Source: Pseudomonas denitrificans (nom. rej.)
Lineage (GTDB): Bacteria > Pseudomonadota > Gammaproteobacteria > Pseudomonadales > Pseudomonadaceae
DNA length: 64,000 bases
Reading direction: 5' to 3'
NCBI RefSeq assembly: GCF_008807415.1
Contig: NZ_CP043626.1
Span: 1,054,001-1,118,000, forward strand
Shown piece by piece: positions 17,711-25,548 of this stretch; position 1 is the first letter of the stretch, and each line of letters starts with the position of its first letter. Position numbers and translations under genes: made by a program. The notes under the pieces were generated by a model. That model saw only the letters and a program-made list of their open reading frames with translations, was not told the DNA's origin and did not search any database.

Positions 17711-18921
17711 AGGGTCCCCCGGCGCGGCGGCAGCTGGTCGTTGAGGTAGTAATTGCCCACCGCGAAGTACTTCCAGCGCGCCGGGTCGTGCAGGGTGTGC
17801 ACGCGGGCGTTGCGCCAGTGGCGGTCCAGGCCCAGCTCGGCGAGGCTGGCGCGGCTGCCGCCCAGTTCGATCAGCTTGGAGCTGGCCAGCAGCGAGACCT
17901 CGGTGGTGATCGCCCGCGCCTCGGCCACGGCGATGGAGGCGGCGGCGACGCTCTCGGCGCTGGGCTCGGCAGTGGCGGCATCGAGCACGCGGCCGGAGCG
18001 ATCCAGCAGCGCTTCGGCGGCGTGCAAGCGGATCGCCAGGCGGCCGACTTCATTGATCGCCAGTGGGTCGTCGCTGGCCTTGTCCACGCCTGCGTCGATC
18101 CACGGCCGCGCCTTTTCGCGCAGGAACACCAAAGCATCTTCATAGGCGCCACGGGCGATGCCGACATCGATGGCGGCGTGGAGAATCTGTGCGAAGGGGC
18201 CGACCGTGGTCGGACGCTCGAAGGCGCTCTGGAACGGCACGATGTCGTCCTCGCTCACGGGCGCGCCATCGAACACCACGCTGCCGCTGCCGGTGGTGCG
18301 CTGGCCGAAGCCGGACCAGTCGTCGATCACCTCCACGCCCTGGCTGTCGCGCGCGATGAAGGCGAACTGCTGGACGCCGTCGTCATCGATCACCAGGGTC
18401 GGAATGCGCTGTGCGTAGAGCGCACCGGTGCAGTAGAACTTGCGGCCATGGATGCGCAGTTGGCCGTCTTCGCGCTTGAGACGGGTGGTGCGTTCGTGGG
18501 CGGTGCGCGTGCCGATTTCTGCCAGCGCGTTGCCGAAGCGCACGCCGGCCAGCACTTCGGCGAACAGGCGGGCTTTCTGCTCTTCGCTGCCGTTCACCCG
18601 CAGCAGTTCGACGGCGTAGAAATGGTTCTGCGGAATCTGCCCCAGCGAGCCGTCGGCGGCGGAGATGATCGCGATCACGCGGGCCACCGTGACGCGGGAA
18701 ACCCCGGCGCCGCCATGCTCGCGCGGCACGGTGATACCCCACAGGCCGGAGCGGCTGAAGCGCTCCAGTTCGTCGATCGGCAGGCGCCGCTCGCGGTCAC
18801 GGGCGATGGCGTCTTCGCGGAAGTCGGCGGCCAGGGTACGGGCGACGTCGAGGGCTTCGTCGTCGCTGCGGATGATGTGGATGGGGGCGATCTGTGCGGG
18901 AGATTGTACGAGGCTGTTCAT
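17707..18921 (-). CDS. SfnB-family acyl-CoA-dehydrogenase-like oxidoreductase (copy 1)
   Basis: A 404-residue flavoprotein with the acyl-CoA dehydrogenase fold, of the SfnB/DszC group tied to sulfur acquisition. Domains run as the N-terminal helical part (GLWGITVPREHGGAG), the middle beta domain (KFYCTGALYAQ, GFGQRTTGSGSVVFDGAPV) and the C-terminal helices ending in LDRHWRNARVHTLHDPARWK, shared by all three copies here. DszC-like members oxygenate sulfur atoms with FMNH2 rather than dehydrogenate acyl-CoA. The start lies 9 bases after the previous gene, and the stop overlaps the DszA-like gene, suggesting they act in sequence. Confidence 0.88.
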   Translation of the reverse strand: MNSLVQSPAQIAPIHIIRSDDEALDVARTLAADFREDAIARDRERRLPIDELERFSRSGLWGITVPREHGGAGVSRVTVARVIAIISAADGSLGQIPQNHFYAVELLRVNGSEEQKARLFAEVLAGVRFGNALAEIGTRTAHERTTRLKREDGQLRIHGRKFYCTGALYAQRIPTLVIDDDGVQQFAFIARDSQGVEVIDDWSGFGQRTTGSGSVVFDGAPVSEDDIVPFQSAFERPTTVGPFAQILHAAIDVGIARGAYEDALVFLREKARPWIDAGVDKASDDPLAINEVGRLAIRLHAAEALLDRSGRVLDAATAEPSAESVAAASIAVAEARAITTEVSLLASSKLIELGGSRASLAELGLDRHWRNARVHTLHDPARWKYFAVGNYYLNDQLPPRRGTL

Positions 18922-18930
18922 CGGCGTTCC

Positions 18931-20166
18931 TCAGATCCAGGAATGACGCGCGGGGCGTGCGCCGTTGAGGTGGTAGGCGCCGACCGCCTGGACCTTCCAG
19001 CGCACCGGGTCGTGCAGGGTGTGCACGCGGGCGTTGCGCCAGTGGCGGTCGAGGTTGAATTCGGCAAGGGTGGCGCGGCTGCCGGCCAGCTCGAAGAGTT
19101 TTTCGCTGGCGGCCAGGCTGACCTCGGTGGTCAGCACCTTGGCCTCGGCCACGGCGATGGAGGCACGGGCAGCGGACTCGTCGTCGATGGGGCGCGCGCT
19201 GACTTCGTCGAGCACATGGCCGGCGCTCTCCAGCAGCGCCTCGGCGGCGTGCAGTTCGACCTGCAGGCGGCCGATCTCGGCGATGGTGAAGGGCTCTTCG
19301 CTGGCCTGCTCGACGTTGGCATCGATGAAAGGGCGGGTGCGTGTGCGGATGAACTCGATGGCGTCTTCCAGGGCGTTCGCCGCGATGCCGGCATCGATGG
19401 CGGCCTGGATCAGTTGCGAGACGGCACCCTGGATGTTCGGCACGTCGGCGAGGCGGCCGTTGTGGATCACCAGCGAACCGGCAACGGGGGCATTGTCCAG
19501 CAGCACGGTGCCGCTGGCGGTGGTGCGCTGGCCGAAGCCGGACCAGTCGTCGACGATGCGCAGGCCTTCCACGCCGCGCTCGACGAAGCCCATGACCGCG
19601 CGGCCTTGCTCGTCGATGGCCTTCACCGCGACCCAGTGGGCGAACAGCGCGCCGGTGGAATAGAACTTCTCGCCACTGACGCGGAAGTGTTCGCCGTCGG
19701 GCAGCAGCCGTGCCTTGAGTTCGAGGGTGTTGCGGGTGTTGCGTTCGGGGCCGGCATTGCCGATGCGCCGGCCGTTGAGTACGCCGCCGAACAGTACGCG
19801 CTTCTGCGCGTCGCTGGCGACGTTGTCGATCACGTTGAGCAGGCCGAACTGGTTCTGCGGAATTTGCCCCAATGCCGGGTCGGCGGCGCAGATCACGCGG
19901 AAGACTTCGGCCACGGTGGCGTAGGAAACCTGCGCGCCGCCGTACTCGCGGGGAATGCTGATGCCGCCCAGGCCCAGGGCGGTGAAGTGCTCCAGCTCGC
20001 GCCAGGGCAGTGCGCGCTCGCGGTCGCGGGCGGCAGCGCCGGGTTTCGCCAGGCGGGCCACTTCGTGGGCGGCGTCGATGGCCTGGGCGTCGTTGTCGAT
20101 GCGGCGCGCCGGGAGTTGCCGGGGCGCCTGGTCACGAAGGTCCTTGGGTGCGGATTCGTCGGTCAT
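18931..20166 (-). CDS. SfnB-family acyl-CoA-dehydrogenase-like oxidoreductase (copy 2)
   Basis: A 411-residue paralogue of the genes at 17707 and 23344, sharing QIPQNQFGLL, KFYSTGALFAHW, DDWSGFGQRTTASGTVLLDNAPV and the tail LDRHWRNARVHTLHDPVRWK. It sits in tandem with copy 1, without a monooxygenase of its own. The ATG at 20166 is chosen; the upstream extension of the frame runs through a REP element and is not coding. Its specificity probably differs from copy 1, otherwise tandem retention is hard to explain, but that is inference. Confidence 0.88.
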   Translation of the reverse strand: MTDESAPKDLRDQAPRQLPARRIDNDAQAIDAAHEVARLAKPGAAARDRERALPWRELEHFTALGLGGISIPREYGGAQVSYATVAEVFRVICAADPALGQIPQNQFGLLNVIDNVASDAQKRVLFGGVLNGRRIGNAGPERNTRNTLELKARLLPDGEHFRVSGEKFYSTGALFAHWVAVKAIDEQGRAVMGFVERGVEGLRIVDDWSGFGQRTTASGTVLLDNAPVAGSLVIHNGRLADVPNIQGAVSQLIQAAIDAGIAANALEDAIEFIRTRTRPFIDANVEQASEEPFTIAEIGRLQVELHAAEALLESAGHVLDEVSARPIDDESAARASIAVAEAKVLTTEVSLAASEKLFELAGSRATLAEFNLDRHWRNARVHTLHDPVRWKVQAVGAYHLNGARPARHSWI

Positions 20167-20200
20167 GCGGTTTCCTGTGGTTGTTGCAGTGCGGAAGGTT

Positions 20201-20236
20201 CCCTCTCCCCAACCCTCTCCCTGAAGGGAGAGGGGG
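20201..20236. repeat. Pseudomonas REP-like element (b), first of an inverted pair
   Basis: CCCTCTCCCC-AA-CCCTCTCCCTGA-AGGGAGAGGG. Same family as 15279-15313. With the inverted copy at 20332-20370 it forms a BIME-like pair between metQ set 2 and SfnB copy 2, splitting the sulfur locus into two blocks. Confidence 0.8.
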
Positions 20237-20331
20237 CTGTTCGGAGCGCGTTGCCAGCGCGACATCAGCCGTTCATGGCGGCGCGCGCTTGAAGTTACCG
20301 GTGAGAGCAGTGTTCGCAGGCGACTCGGATA

Positions 20332-20370
20332 GCGCCCTCGCCCGCTTGCGGGAGAGGGCGGGGAGAGGGT
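20332..20370. repeat. Pseudomonas REP-like element (c), inverted partner of (b)
   Basis: GCCCTCGCCCGC (20332-20343) TT GCGGGAGAGGGC (20346-20357) forms a near-perfect stem, followed by GGGGAGAGGG. Reverse-complemented it matches the other REP-like copies. It lies 26 bases beyond the stop of metQ set 2 and could end or protect that transcript. Confidence 0.75.
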
Positions 20371-20396
20371 GAAACGCCCCCGAGCCCGATCTCGTA

Positions 20397-21167
20397 TCAG
20401 AACGCCGGCGCAATCTCACCCTTGTAGCGGGTCAGGATGAACTGGCGGACCTCCGGCGAATTCAGCACCTTGGCCAGCTTCTGGATGCCCGGGTCCTGGA
20501 TGTTGTCCGGGCGGGCGACGAGGAACTCGGCGTAGAGGTCCTTGCCTTTCTCCACGATCAGCGCGCTCTTGGTGTCGATCCCGGCCTCCAGCGCGTAGTT
20601 GGCGAAGATGAACGCCAGGTCCACCTGCTTCACCGCGCGGGCCAGCAGGGCGCCTTCCAGCTCACGAATCTTCAGGTGTTTGGGGTTGTCGGTGATGTCG
20701 CGCTCGGTGGACTGTGGGTTGCTCGGGTCCTTGAGCTTGATGAGGCCGCTCTCGGCCAGCAGCACCAGGGCGCGGCCGGTGTTCACCGGGTCATTGGGGA
20801 TGGCCACGCTGGCGCCGTCGGGCAGCTCGGCAAGGGACTTGTACCTGGTGGAGTAGGCGCCGAAGGGCTCGATGTGGATGCCTACCACCGGCACCAGATC
20901 GGTGTGGCGGGTCTTGTTGAAGTCATCGAGGAAGGGACGGTACTGGTAGTAGTTGGCGTCGAGGTTCTTCTGCGCGAGCTGCAGGTTGGGCTGGATGAAG
21001 TCGGTGAAGACCTTGATATCGAGGTCGACGCCTTCCTTGGCCAGTTCCGGTTTGACGAACTCGAGGATCTCGGCGTGGGGCACCGGGGTGGCGCCGACCA
21101 CTAGCTTCTCCCCCGCGTGGGCGGAGAAGGCGACGACGGCCGCCAGAATGGCGATGGCCTTTTTCAT
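20397..21167 (-). CDS. MetQ/NlpA-family substrate-binding protein (set 2)
   Basis: A 256-residue periplasmic NlpA-family binding protein. The signal peptide MKKAIAILAAVVAFSAHA is cleaved before GEKLVVGATPVPHAEILEF, the classic mature start of MetQ homologues; no lipobox. YYQYRPFLDDFN, NDPVNTGRALVLLAESGLI and LEGALLARAVKQVDLAFI are family motifs. AAGGAG precedes the ATG at 21167, which is chosen over the long upstream frame. Downstream partner of the MetI-type permease at 21296. No ATPase gene accompanies this set. Confidence 0.9.
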   Translation of the reverse strand: MKKAIAILAAVVAFSAHAGEKLVVGATPVPHAEILEFVKPELAKEGVDLDIKVFTDFIQPNLQLAQKNLDANYYQYRPFLDDFNKTRHTDLVPVVGIHIEPFGAYSTRYKSLAELPDGASVAIPNDPVNTGRALVLLAESGLIKLKDPSNPQSTERDITDNPKHLKIRELEGALLARAVKQVDLAFIFANYALEAGIDTKSALIVEKGKDLYAEFLVARPDNIQDPGIQKLAKVLNSPEVRQFILTRYKGEIAPAF

Positions 21168-21295
21168 GGGTGTTGCTCCTTGGCAGTAGTGGGTGGGCCG
21201 TCGTGGTGTGGACGTGGGGCCTTGATGGCAGCGGGGCCCGGCTGCCGGCGGGTGGATCGCAAGTGCCGCTCCCGGTGGGGGAGTGGGCGGGGAAT

Positions 21296-21961
21296 TCAGC
21301 GCCGGGTGTAGCGCGCCACGAGACGGTCGCCGCTCATCTGCAGGGCCTGCACCAGCAGGATCAGCAGGGCGACGGTGATGATCATCACGTCGGTCTGGAA
21401 GCGCTGGTAACCGAAGCGGATCGCCAGGTCGCCGAGACCGCCGCCGCCGATCACGCCGGACATCGCGGTGTAGTCCACCAGCACGATGGCGGTGACGGTC
21501 ACGGCGGCGATCAGCCCGGTGCGCGCTTCCGGCAGCAGGGTGTGCCAGATGATCTGCCAGGTGCTGGCGCCCATCGCCTGGGTGGCTTCCACCAGGCCGC
21601 GGTCGACTTCGCGCAGGGCAGTCTCCACCAACCGCGCGAAGAACGGCGTGCAACCCACCACCAGCGGCGGAATCGCGCCGGCGACGCCCAGCGAGGTGCC
21701 GGTGATCAGCGTGGTGACCGGGATCAGCACGATCAGCAGGATGATGAATGGCAGCGAGCGCAGCATGTTCACCACCACCGACAGAGCGCGGTACAGGCCG
21801 GGCCTGGCATGCAACTGGCGCTTGCCGGTGAGGTACAGCAGCACGCCCAGCGGCAGCCCCAGCAACACGGTGAAGGCCAGTGCGCCGCCGAGCATGGCGA
21901 GGGTGTCCAGGCAGGCCTGGGCGAGATCGTGCCAGTCGAGGTTGCGGAACCAGCCGTCCAT
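21296..21961 (-). CDS. MetI-type ABC transporter permease (set 2)
   Basis: A 221-residue permease with the EAA loop GLVEATQAMGASTWQIIWHTLLPEARTG and about five membrane segments. It is a paralogue of the permease at 13542. The ATG at 21961 overlaps the stop of the DszA-like gene (TGATG), giving direct coupling to a monooxygenase gene. It needs an ATPase; the only candidate in the window is MetN at 14179. Confidence 0.88.
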   Translation of the reverse strand: MDGWFRNLDWHDLAQACLDTLAMLGGALAFTVLLGLPLGVLLYLTGKRQLHARPGLYRALSVVVNMLRSLPFIILLIVLIPVTTLITGTSLGVAGAIPPLVVGCTPFFARLVETALREVDRGLVEATQAMGASTWQIIWHTLLPEARTGLIAAVTVTAIVLVDYTAMSGVIGGGGLGDLAIRFGYQRFQTDVMIITVALLILLVQALQMSGDRLVARYTRR

Positions 21962-23334
21962 CAGGCGCCACCTCGTCTGAGTTTCGCCGCACGGTGCGGC
22001 GCGCGCAGGCGGTCGCCCTGGCCGAACAGCTTGTGGCGCAGGGTGCCCTGTTCGTACTCGCGCTTGAACAGCCCACGCGCCTGCAACTCGGGCACCAGCA
22101 GGTCTACGATGTCGACGAAGGTCTCCGGCGCCACCAGGCTGGAGAGGTTGAAGCCGTCGACGTCGGTTTCCTCGACCCAGGCCTGCAACTGGTCCGCCAC
22201 GGTCTGCGGCGAACCCACCAGCAGCGGGCCGTCGCCACCCAGGGCGCAGTAGTCGGCGATCTCGGCGGCGGTCCACTGGCGCTCCGGGTCGGCAGCGCTG
22301 AAGGCGTCCACCGCGGACTGGATCGCGTCGCTCTGTACGTGGCGCAACACCTGGTCCGGCGCGTACTGGCCGAAGTCGATGCCGGTCCAGCCGGAGACCA
22401 GCGCCAGGGCGCCCTCGCGGTCGCTGTAGCGGCGGTAGTCTTCCAGCTTGGCCAGGGCCTCCGCGTCGGTCGGTGCGACGATCACGGTGAGCTGGTTCAG
22501 CACCAGTACGTCGCTCGACTCGCGGCCGGCTTCCACGGCGAGGCGGCGCAGGTCGGCCACCTGGTCGCGGAGGATGCGCTTGGTCGGCGCGGCAACGAAC
22601 ACGCACTCCGCGTTGCCGGCGGCGAACGCCTTGCCCCGGCTCGATGCGCCGGCCTGGTAAAGCACTGGTGTGCGCTGCGGCGACGGCTGGCTCAGGTGGA
22701 AGCCGGGTACTTCGAAGTGCTCGCCCTTGTGCTCGATGGGGTGCACCTTGCGTGGGTCGGCGTAGATGCCGCTAGCACGGTCGGCGACCACCGCGTCATC
22801 ATCCCAGCTGGCTTCCCAGAGCTTGTAGCAGACCTCCAGGTACTCCTCGGCCAGGGCATAGCGCTGCTGGTGGTTGAGCTGCTGCTTCAGCCCCAGGTTG
22901 CGCGCGCCGCTGTTGAGGTAGGAAGTGACGATGTTCCAGCCGGCGCGGCCACGGGTCAGGTGGTCCAGCGTGGAGATACGCCGGGCGAAGGGGAACGGGT
23001 GCTCGAAGGTCACCGAGGCGGTGATGCCGAAACCCAGATGCTCGGTGGCCGCGGCCATGGCCGGGACGATCTGCAGCGGATCATTCGCCGGCACCTGCGC
23101 GCCGGCGCGCAGGGCCGCGTCGGCGTTACCGTGGTAGACGTCATACACGCCCAGCACGTCGGCGAGGAACAGGCCGTCGATCTTGCCGCGTTCGAGGGTT
23201 TTCGCCAGTTCGATCCAGTAGTGGATGTCGGTGTACCGCGCGGCCTGCTGGTCGCGCGGGTGGCGCCAGAGGCCGGGCGAAAGGTGACCGACGCAGTTCA
23301 TGGCGAAGGCGTTGAGACGGATCTGCTTGCTCAT
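21961..23334 (-). CDS. NtaA/SnaA/DszA-family FMNH2-dependent monooxygenase (copy 2)
   Basis: A 457-residue LLM flavin monooxygenase, clearly paralogous to the one at 16313: NAFAMNCVGHLSPGLWRHPRD, GRAGWNIVTSYLNS, SQPSPQRTPVLYQAGASSRGK, VDGFNLSSLVAPETFVDIVDLLVPEL. Expected to use reduced FMN to oxygenate an organosulfur (or related) substrate beside the heteroatom. It starts 9 bases after the SfnB-like gene at 23344 and overlaps the permease gene, so the order is oxidoreductase, monooxygenase, permease, binding protein. Confidence 0.9.
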   Translation of the reverse strand: MSKQIRLNAFAMNCVGHLSPGLWRHPRDQQAARYTDIHYWIELAKTLERGKIDGLFLADVLGVYDVYHGNADAALRAGAQVPANDPLQIVPAMAAATEHLGFGITASVTFEHPFPFARRISTLDHLTRGRAGWNIVTSYLNSGARNLGLKQQLNHQQRYALAEEYLEVCYKLWEASWDDDAVVADRASGIYADPRKVHPIEHKGEHFEVPGFHLSQPSPQRTPVLYQAGASSRGKAFAAGNAECVFVAAPTKRILRDQVADLRRLAVEAGRESSDVLVLNQLTVIVAPTDAEALAKLEDYRRYSDREGALALVSGWTGIDFGQYAPDQVLRHVQSDAIQSAVDAFSAADPERQWTAAEIADYCALGGDGPLLVGSPQTVADQLQAWVEETDVDGFNLSSLVAPETFVDIVDLLVPELQARGLFKREYEQGTLRHKLFGQGDRLRAPHRAAKLRRGGA

Positions 23335-23343
23335 CGCGCGTCC

Positions 23344-24567
23344 TCAGTTCCAGTCGTGGCGCGGCGGGCGCTTGTCGTTGAGCAGCCAGTTGCCGACCAG
23401 GTGGTACTTCCAGCGCACCGGGTCGTGCAGGGTGTGCACGCGGGCGTTGCGCCAGTGGCGGTCGAAGCCGTGGCGGGCGAGGGTGGAGCGGGTGCCGCCG
23501 AGTTCGAACAGCTTGTTCGAGGCCTCGATGGCGACCTCGGTGGTCAGCACCTTGGCCTTGGCCACGGCGACCGAGGCGCGGGCCACGCTGTCTTCGTCCG
23601 GCGCCGGGCGAGCGGCGTCCATCACCTTGCCGGCGCGTTCCAGCAGGGCGTCGGCGGCTTCGATGCGGATGCCCAGTTCACCGATCTGGATGATGGTCAG
23701 CGGGTCGTCGCTGGCCTTTTCCACGCCAGCGTCGATCCACGGGCGCGCCTGCTCGCGGACGAAGGCGATGGTGTCGCGCAGCGCCGCGCGGGCGATGCCG
23801 GCATCGATGGCGGCGGTGGTGATCTGCGCGAACGGGCCGGCCAGGGTCGGCACGTCGTACGAGCGGTGCGTGGGGAAGACGTTGAACACCGGTACGCGCA
23901 GGCCTTCCACCAGCACGGTGCCGCTGGAGGTGGTGCGCTGGCCGATGCTGGCCCAGTCGTCGACGATCACCAGCCCCGGCGTGCCGCGCGGGACGAAGGC
24001 GAGTTGGGCGTTGTTCTGTTCGTCCAGGCCGAGCACGCCGATCCAGTGGGCGTAGAGCGAGCCAGTGCAGTAGCCCTTGCGGCCGTCGATCAGCACGCTG
24101 TCGCCGTCGTGGCGCAGGCGGGTCTGGATGTCCTGGACGTTCTTGCCGCCGGTTTCCGACAGCGCGTTGGCGAAGCGGTTGCCCTTGAGCGCGAGATCAA
24201 AGAAGAAGCGCTTCTGCTCGTCGCTGCCCTGCAGGCGGATGTCTTCCAGCAGGCAGTAGTGGTTCTGTGGAATCTGGCCCAGCGAGGGATCGGCAGCGGA
24301 GACGATGGCGATGACCTCGGCGAGGGTCGCATAGGACACCTCGGCGCCGCCGAACTCGCGGGGCACGGTGATGCCCCACAGGCCGCTGTTGGAGTAGACC
24401 TCGACGACCTCGGGCGGGACGACGCGGTTGCGGTCGCGTTCGGCGGCGCCTTCGAGCAGGAACGCGGCGACCTTGTGGGCGACTTCGATGGCTTGTGCGT
24501 CGGAGACGATCCGCTGCGCGCTGGGTTCGCGGATGTCGTAGTGGGCGGATTCGGGGAGTGGGGGCAT
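23344..24567 (-). CDS. SfnB-family acyl-CoA-dehydrogenase-like oxidoreductase (copy 3)
   Basis: A 407-residue third SfnB/DszC-like paralogue (QIPQNHYCLLEDI, KGYCTGSLYAHW, DDWASIGQRTTSSGTVLVEGL, HWRNARVHTLHDPVRWKYH). It is the first gene of the minus-strand organosulfur locus, so the promoter should lie in 24568-24700. The frame opens at 24636 (MCNDLIRQ). The ATG at 24567 matches the N-terminal length of the paralogues, with a modest GAGG about 13 bases upstream, so the start is less certain than for the others. Confidence 0.86.
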   Translation of the reverse strand: MPPLPESAHYDIREPSAQRIVSDAQAIEVAHKVAAFLLEGAAERDRNRVVPPEVVEVYSNSGLWGITVPREFGGAEVSYATLAEVIAIVSAADPSLGQIPQNHYCLLEDIRLQGSDEQKRFFFDLALKGNRFANALSETGGKNVQDIQTRLRHDGDSVLIDGRKGYCTGSLYAHWIGVLGLDEQNNAQLAFVPRGTPGLVIVDDWASIGQRTTSSGTVLVEGLRVPVFNVFPTHRSYDVPTLAGPFAQITTAAIDAGIARAALRDTIAFVREQARPWIDAGVEKASDDPLTIIQIGELGIRIEAADALLERAGKVMDAARPAPDEDSVARASVAVAKAKVLTTEVAIEASNKLFELGGTRSTLARHGFDRHWRNARVHTLHDPVRWKYHLVGNWLLNDKRPPRHDWN

Positions 24568-24647
24568 GGCAGTACAGCGACCTCGGCAGATGAATCGACC
24601 CGGCGTTCGGGTCTGTCTGATGAGGTCATTGCACAAGCTGTGCCGTA

Positions 24648-24666
24648 AATTAAAATCCTTTTAATT
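24648..24666. promoter_or_regulatory. AT-rich palindrome upstream of the organosulfur locus, candidate operator
   Basis: AATTAAAA and TTTTAATT flank TCC as a perfect 8-base inverted repeat, about 80 bases upstream of the chosen SfnB copy 3 start. Such AT-rich symmetry is rare in this GC-rich DNA. The cognate regulator is not evident in the window. Confidence 0.45.
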
Positions 24667-24896
24667 CAATGGCTTGAATATTTTATCCAACAGTTTGGGC
24701 GCTGGGCACGCAGCAAAGTGTTGGGAGGGTGTTGCTGGAGCAACAGTGCTGGAGCAGCGATTGGCCTTGCGGGAGCGAAGCTTCTCGGCGATCAGAGTTC
24801 CCAGCCACACAGAGCATCAACGTAGGATGGCGTGGAGCGCAGCGATACCCATCAATCGCGATGCGCCCAGAGCGGGCTGGATATCGTGAGCATTCA

Positions 24897-24973
24897 GTAG
24901 GGCGCATAACGCGCCGGCGTTATCCGCCATTGTGGCATCGGCGCATAACCCGTTCCGGGTTATGCGCCCTGCG
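24897..24973. repeat. Palindromic repeat element (copy 2)
   Basis: GTAGGGCGCATAAC at one end and GTTATGCGCCCTGCG at the other, with internal ATAACGC..GCGTTAT-type and CGGATAACG-type boxes. Related to 15372-15449. The two copies bracket the organosulfur locus roughly. Confidence 0.65.
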
Positions 24974-25008
24974 TGCTACAGGTCAGGAGGCATGGGCATC
25001 AAAAACCT

Positions 25009-25476
25009 TCAGGCCAGTTCCTGGCAGACGTCGATCCAATCCGCCGCCACCAGCTGCGCCATGCGCTGCGGTTCGATCCGCACTGCGCTGTGCACCGCGC
25101 CGGCCGCCGGCAGTACTTCGTCGAACGCCTGCAGCGACACATCGCAATACACCGGCAACGGCGTCGCCAGGCCGAACGGGCAGACACCGCCCACCGGGTG
25201 GCCGGTCAGGGCCACGACGTCCTCGGCACCGAGCATCTTGGCCTTGCCGCCGAAGGCTTCCTTGAGCTTGCGGTTGTCCAGCCGCGCGTCGCCGCGGGCC
25301 ACCACCAGCACGGTGCGTTCGCCGACGCGCAGGGACAGCGTCTTGGCGATACGGCCCGGCTCCACGCCGTGGGCCTCGGCGGCCAGGGCCACGGTGGCGG
25401 TGCTGGTTTCCAGCTCGATGATGGCGATGTCGGGGGCCTTTTCGGCGAAGAAGGCGCGAACCGATTCCAGGCTCAT
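25009..25476 (-). CDS. YbaK/ProX-type aminoacyl-tRNA deacylase
   Basis: A 155-residue single-domain protein of the YbaK/EbsC family, which hydrolyses mischarged aminoacyl-tRNA (Cys-tRNAPro or Ala-tRNAPro) in trans. IAKTLSLRVGERTVLVVARGDARLDNRKLKEAFGGKAKML and TGHPVGGVCPFGLATPLPVYCD carry the conserved Lys and the GHPVGGVCPFG motif. Complete and monocistronic. The start ATG at 25476 is preceded by GGAGCATC. Cytoplasmic. Which mischarged tRNA it edits cannot be read here. Confidence 0.88.
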   Translation of the reverse strand: MSLESVRAFFAEKAPDIAIIELETSTATVALAAEAHGVEPGRIAKTLSLRVGERTVLVVARGDARLDNRKLKEAFGGKAKMLGAEDVVALTGHPVGGVCPFGLATPLPVYCDVSLQAFDEVLPAAGAVHSAVRIEPQRMAQLVAADWIDVCQELA

Positions 25477-25548
25477 GGGGCGATGCTCCGTGTGGTGCGA
25501 AAAGGACTGAATCTAGGGAGCGTGGGCGGAGCTGTCCAGAGCGGGTTT

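Larger units (their letters stand above)
24568..25008. other. 441-base non-coding gap: presumed promoter of the organosulfur locus plus dispersed repeats
   Basis: Next to the SfnB copy 3 start is an AT-rich patch (about 24646-24705) unlike its surroundings. It contains the palindrome AATTAAAA-TCC-TTTTAATT (24648-24666) and is the likely promoter. TGTTGCT-GG-AGCAACA (24730-24745) is a second inverted repeat. The stretch 24821-24895 looks like a fragment of another dispersed Pseudomonas repeat, and 24897-24973 is copy 2 of the palindromic element. No convincing sigma-54 -24/-12 box and no gene is seen. Confidence 0.6.

Noticed and set aside
16373..20292. Plus-strand open frames of 458 and 834 residues across the organosulfur genes
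   Set aside because: They mirror the codon bias of the minus-strand DszA-like and SfnB-like genes, which have unmistakable family motifs.
24568..24780. A sigma-54 (-24/-12) promoter upstream of SfnB copy 3, expected if an SfnR-type activator is used
   Set aside because: No GG-N10-GC pair in the TGGCAC-N5-TTGC context was found on the minus strand by eye.
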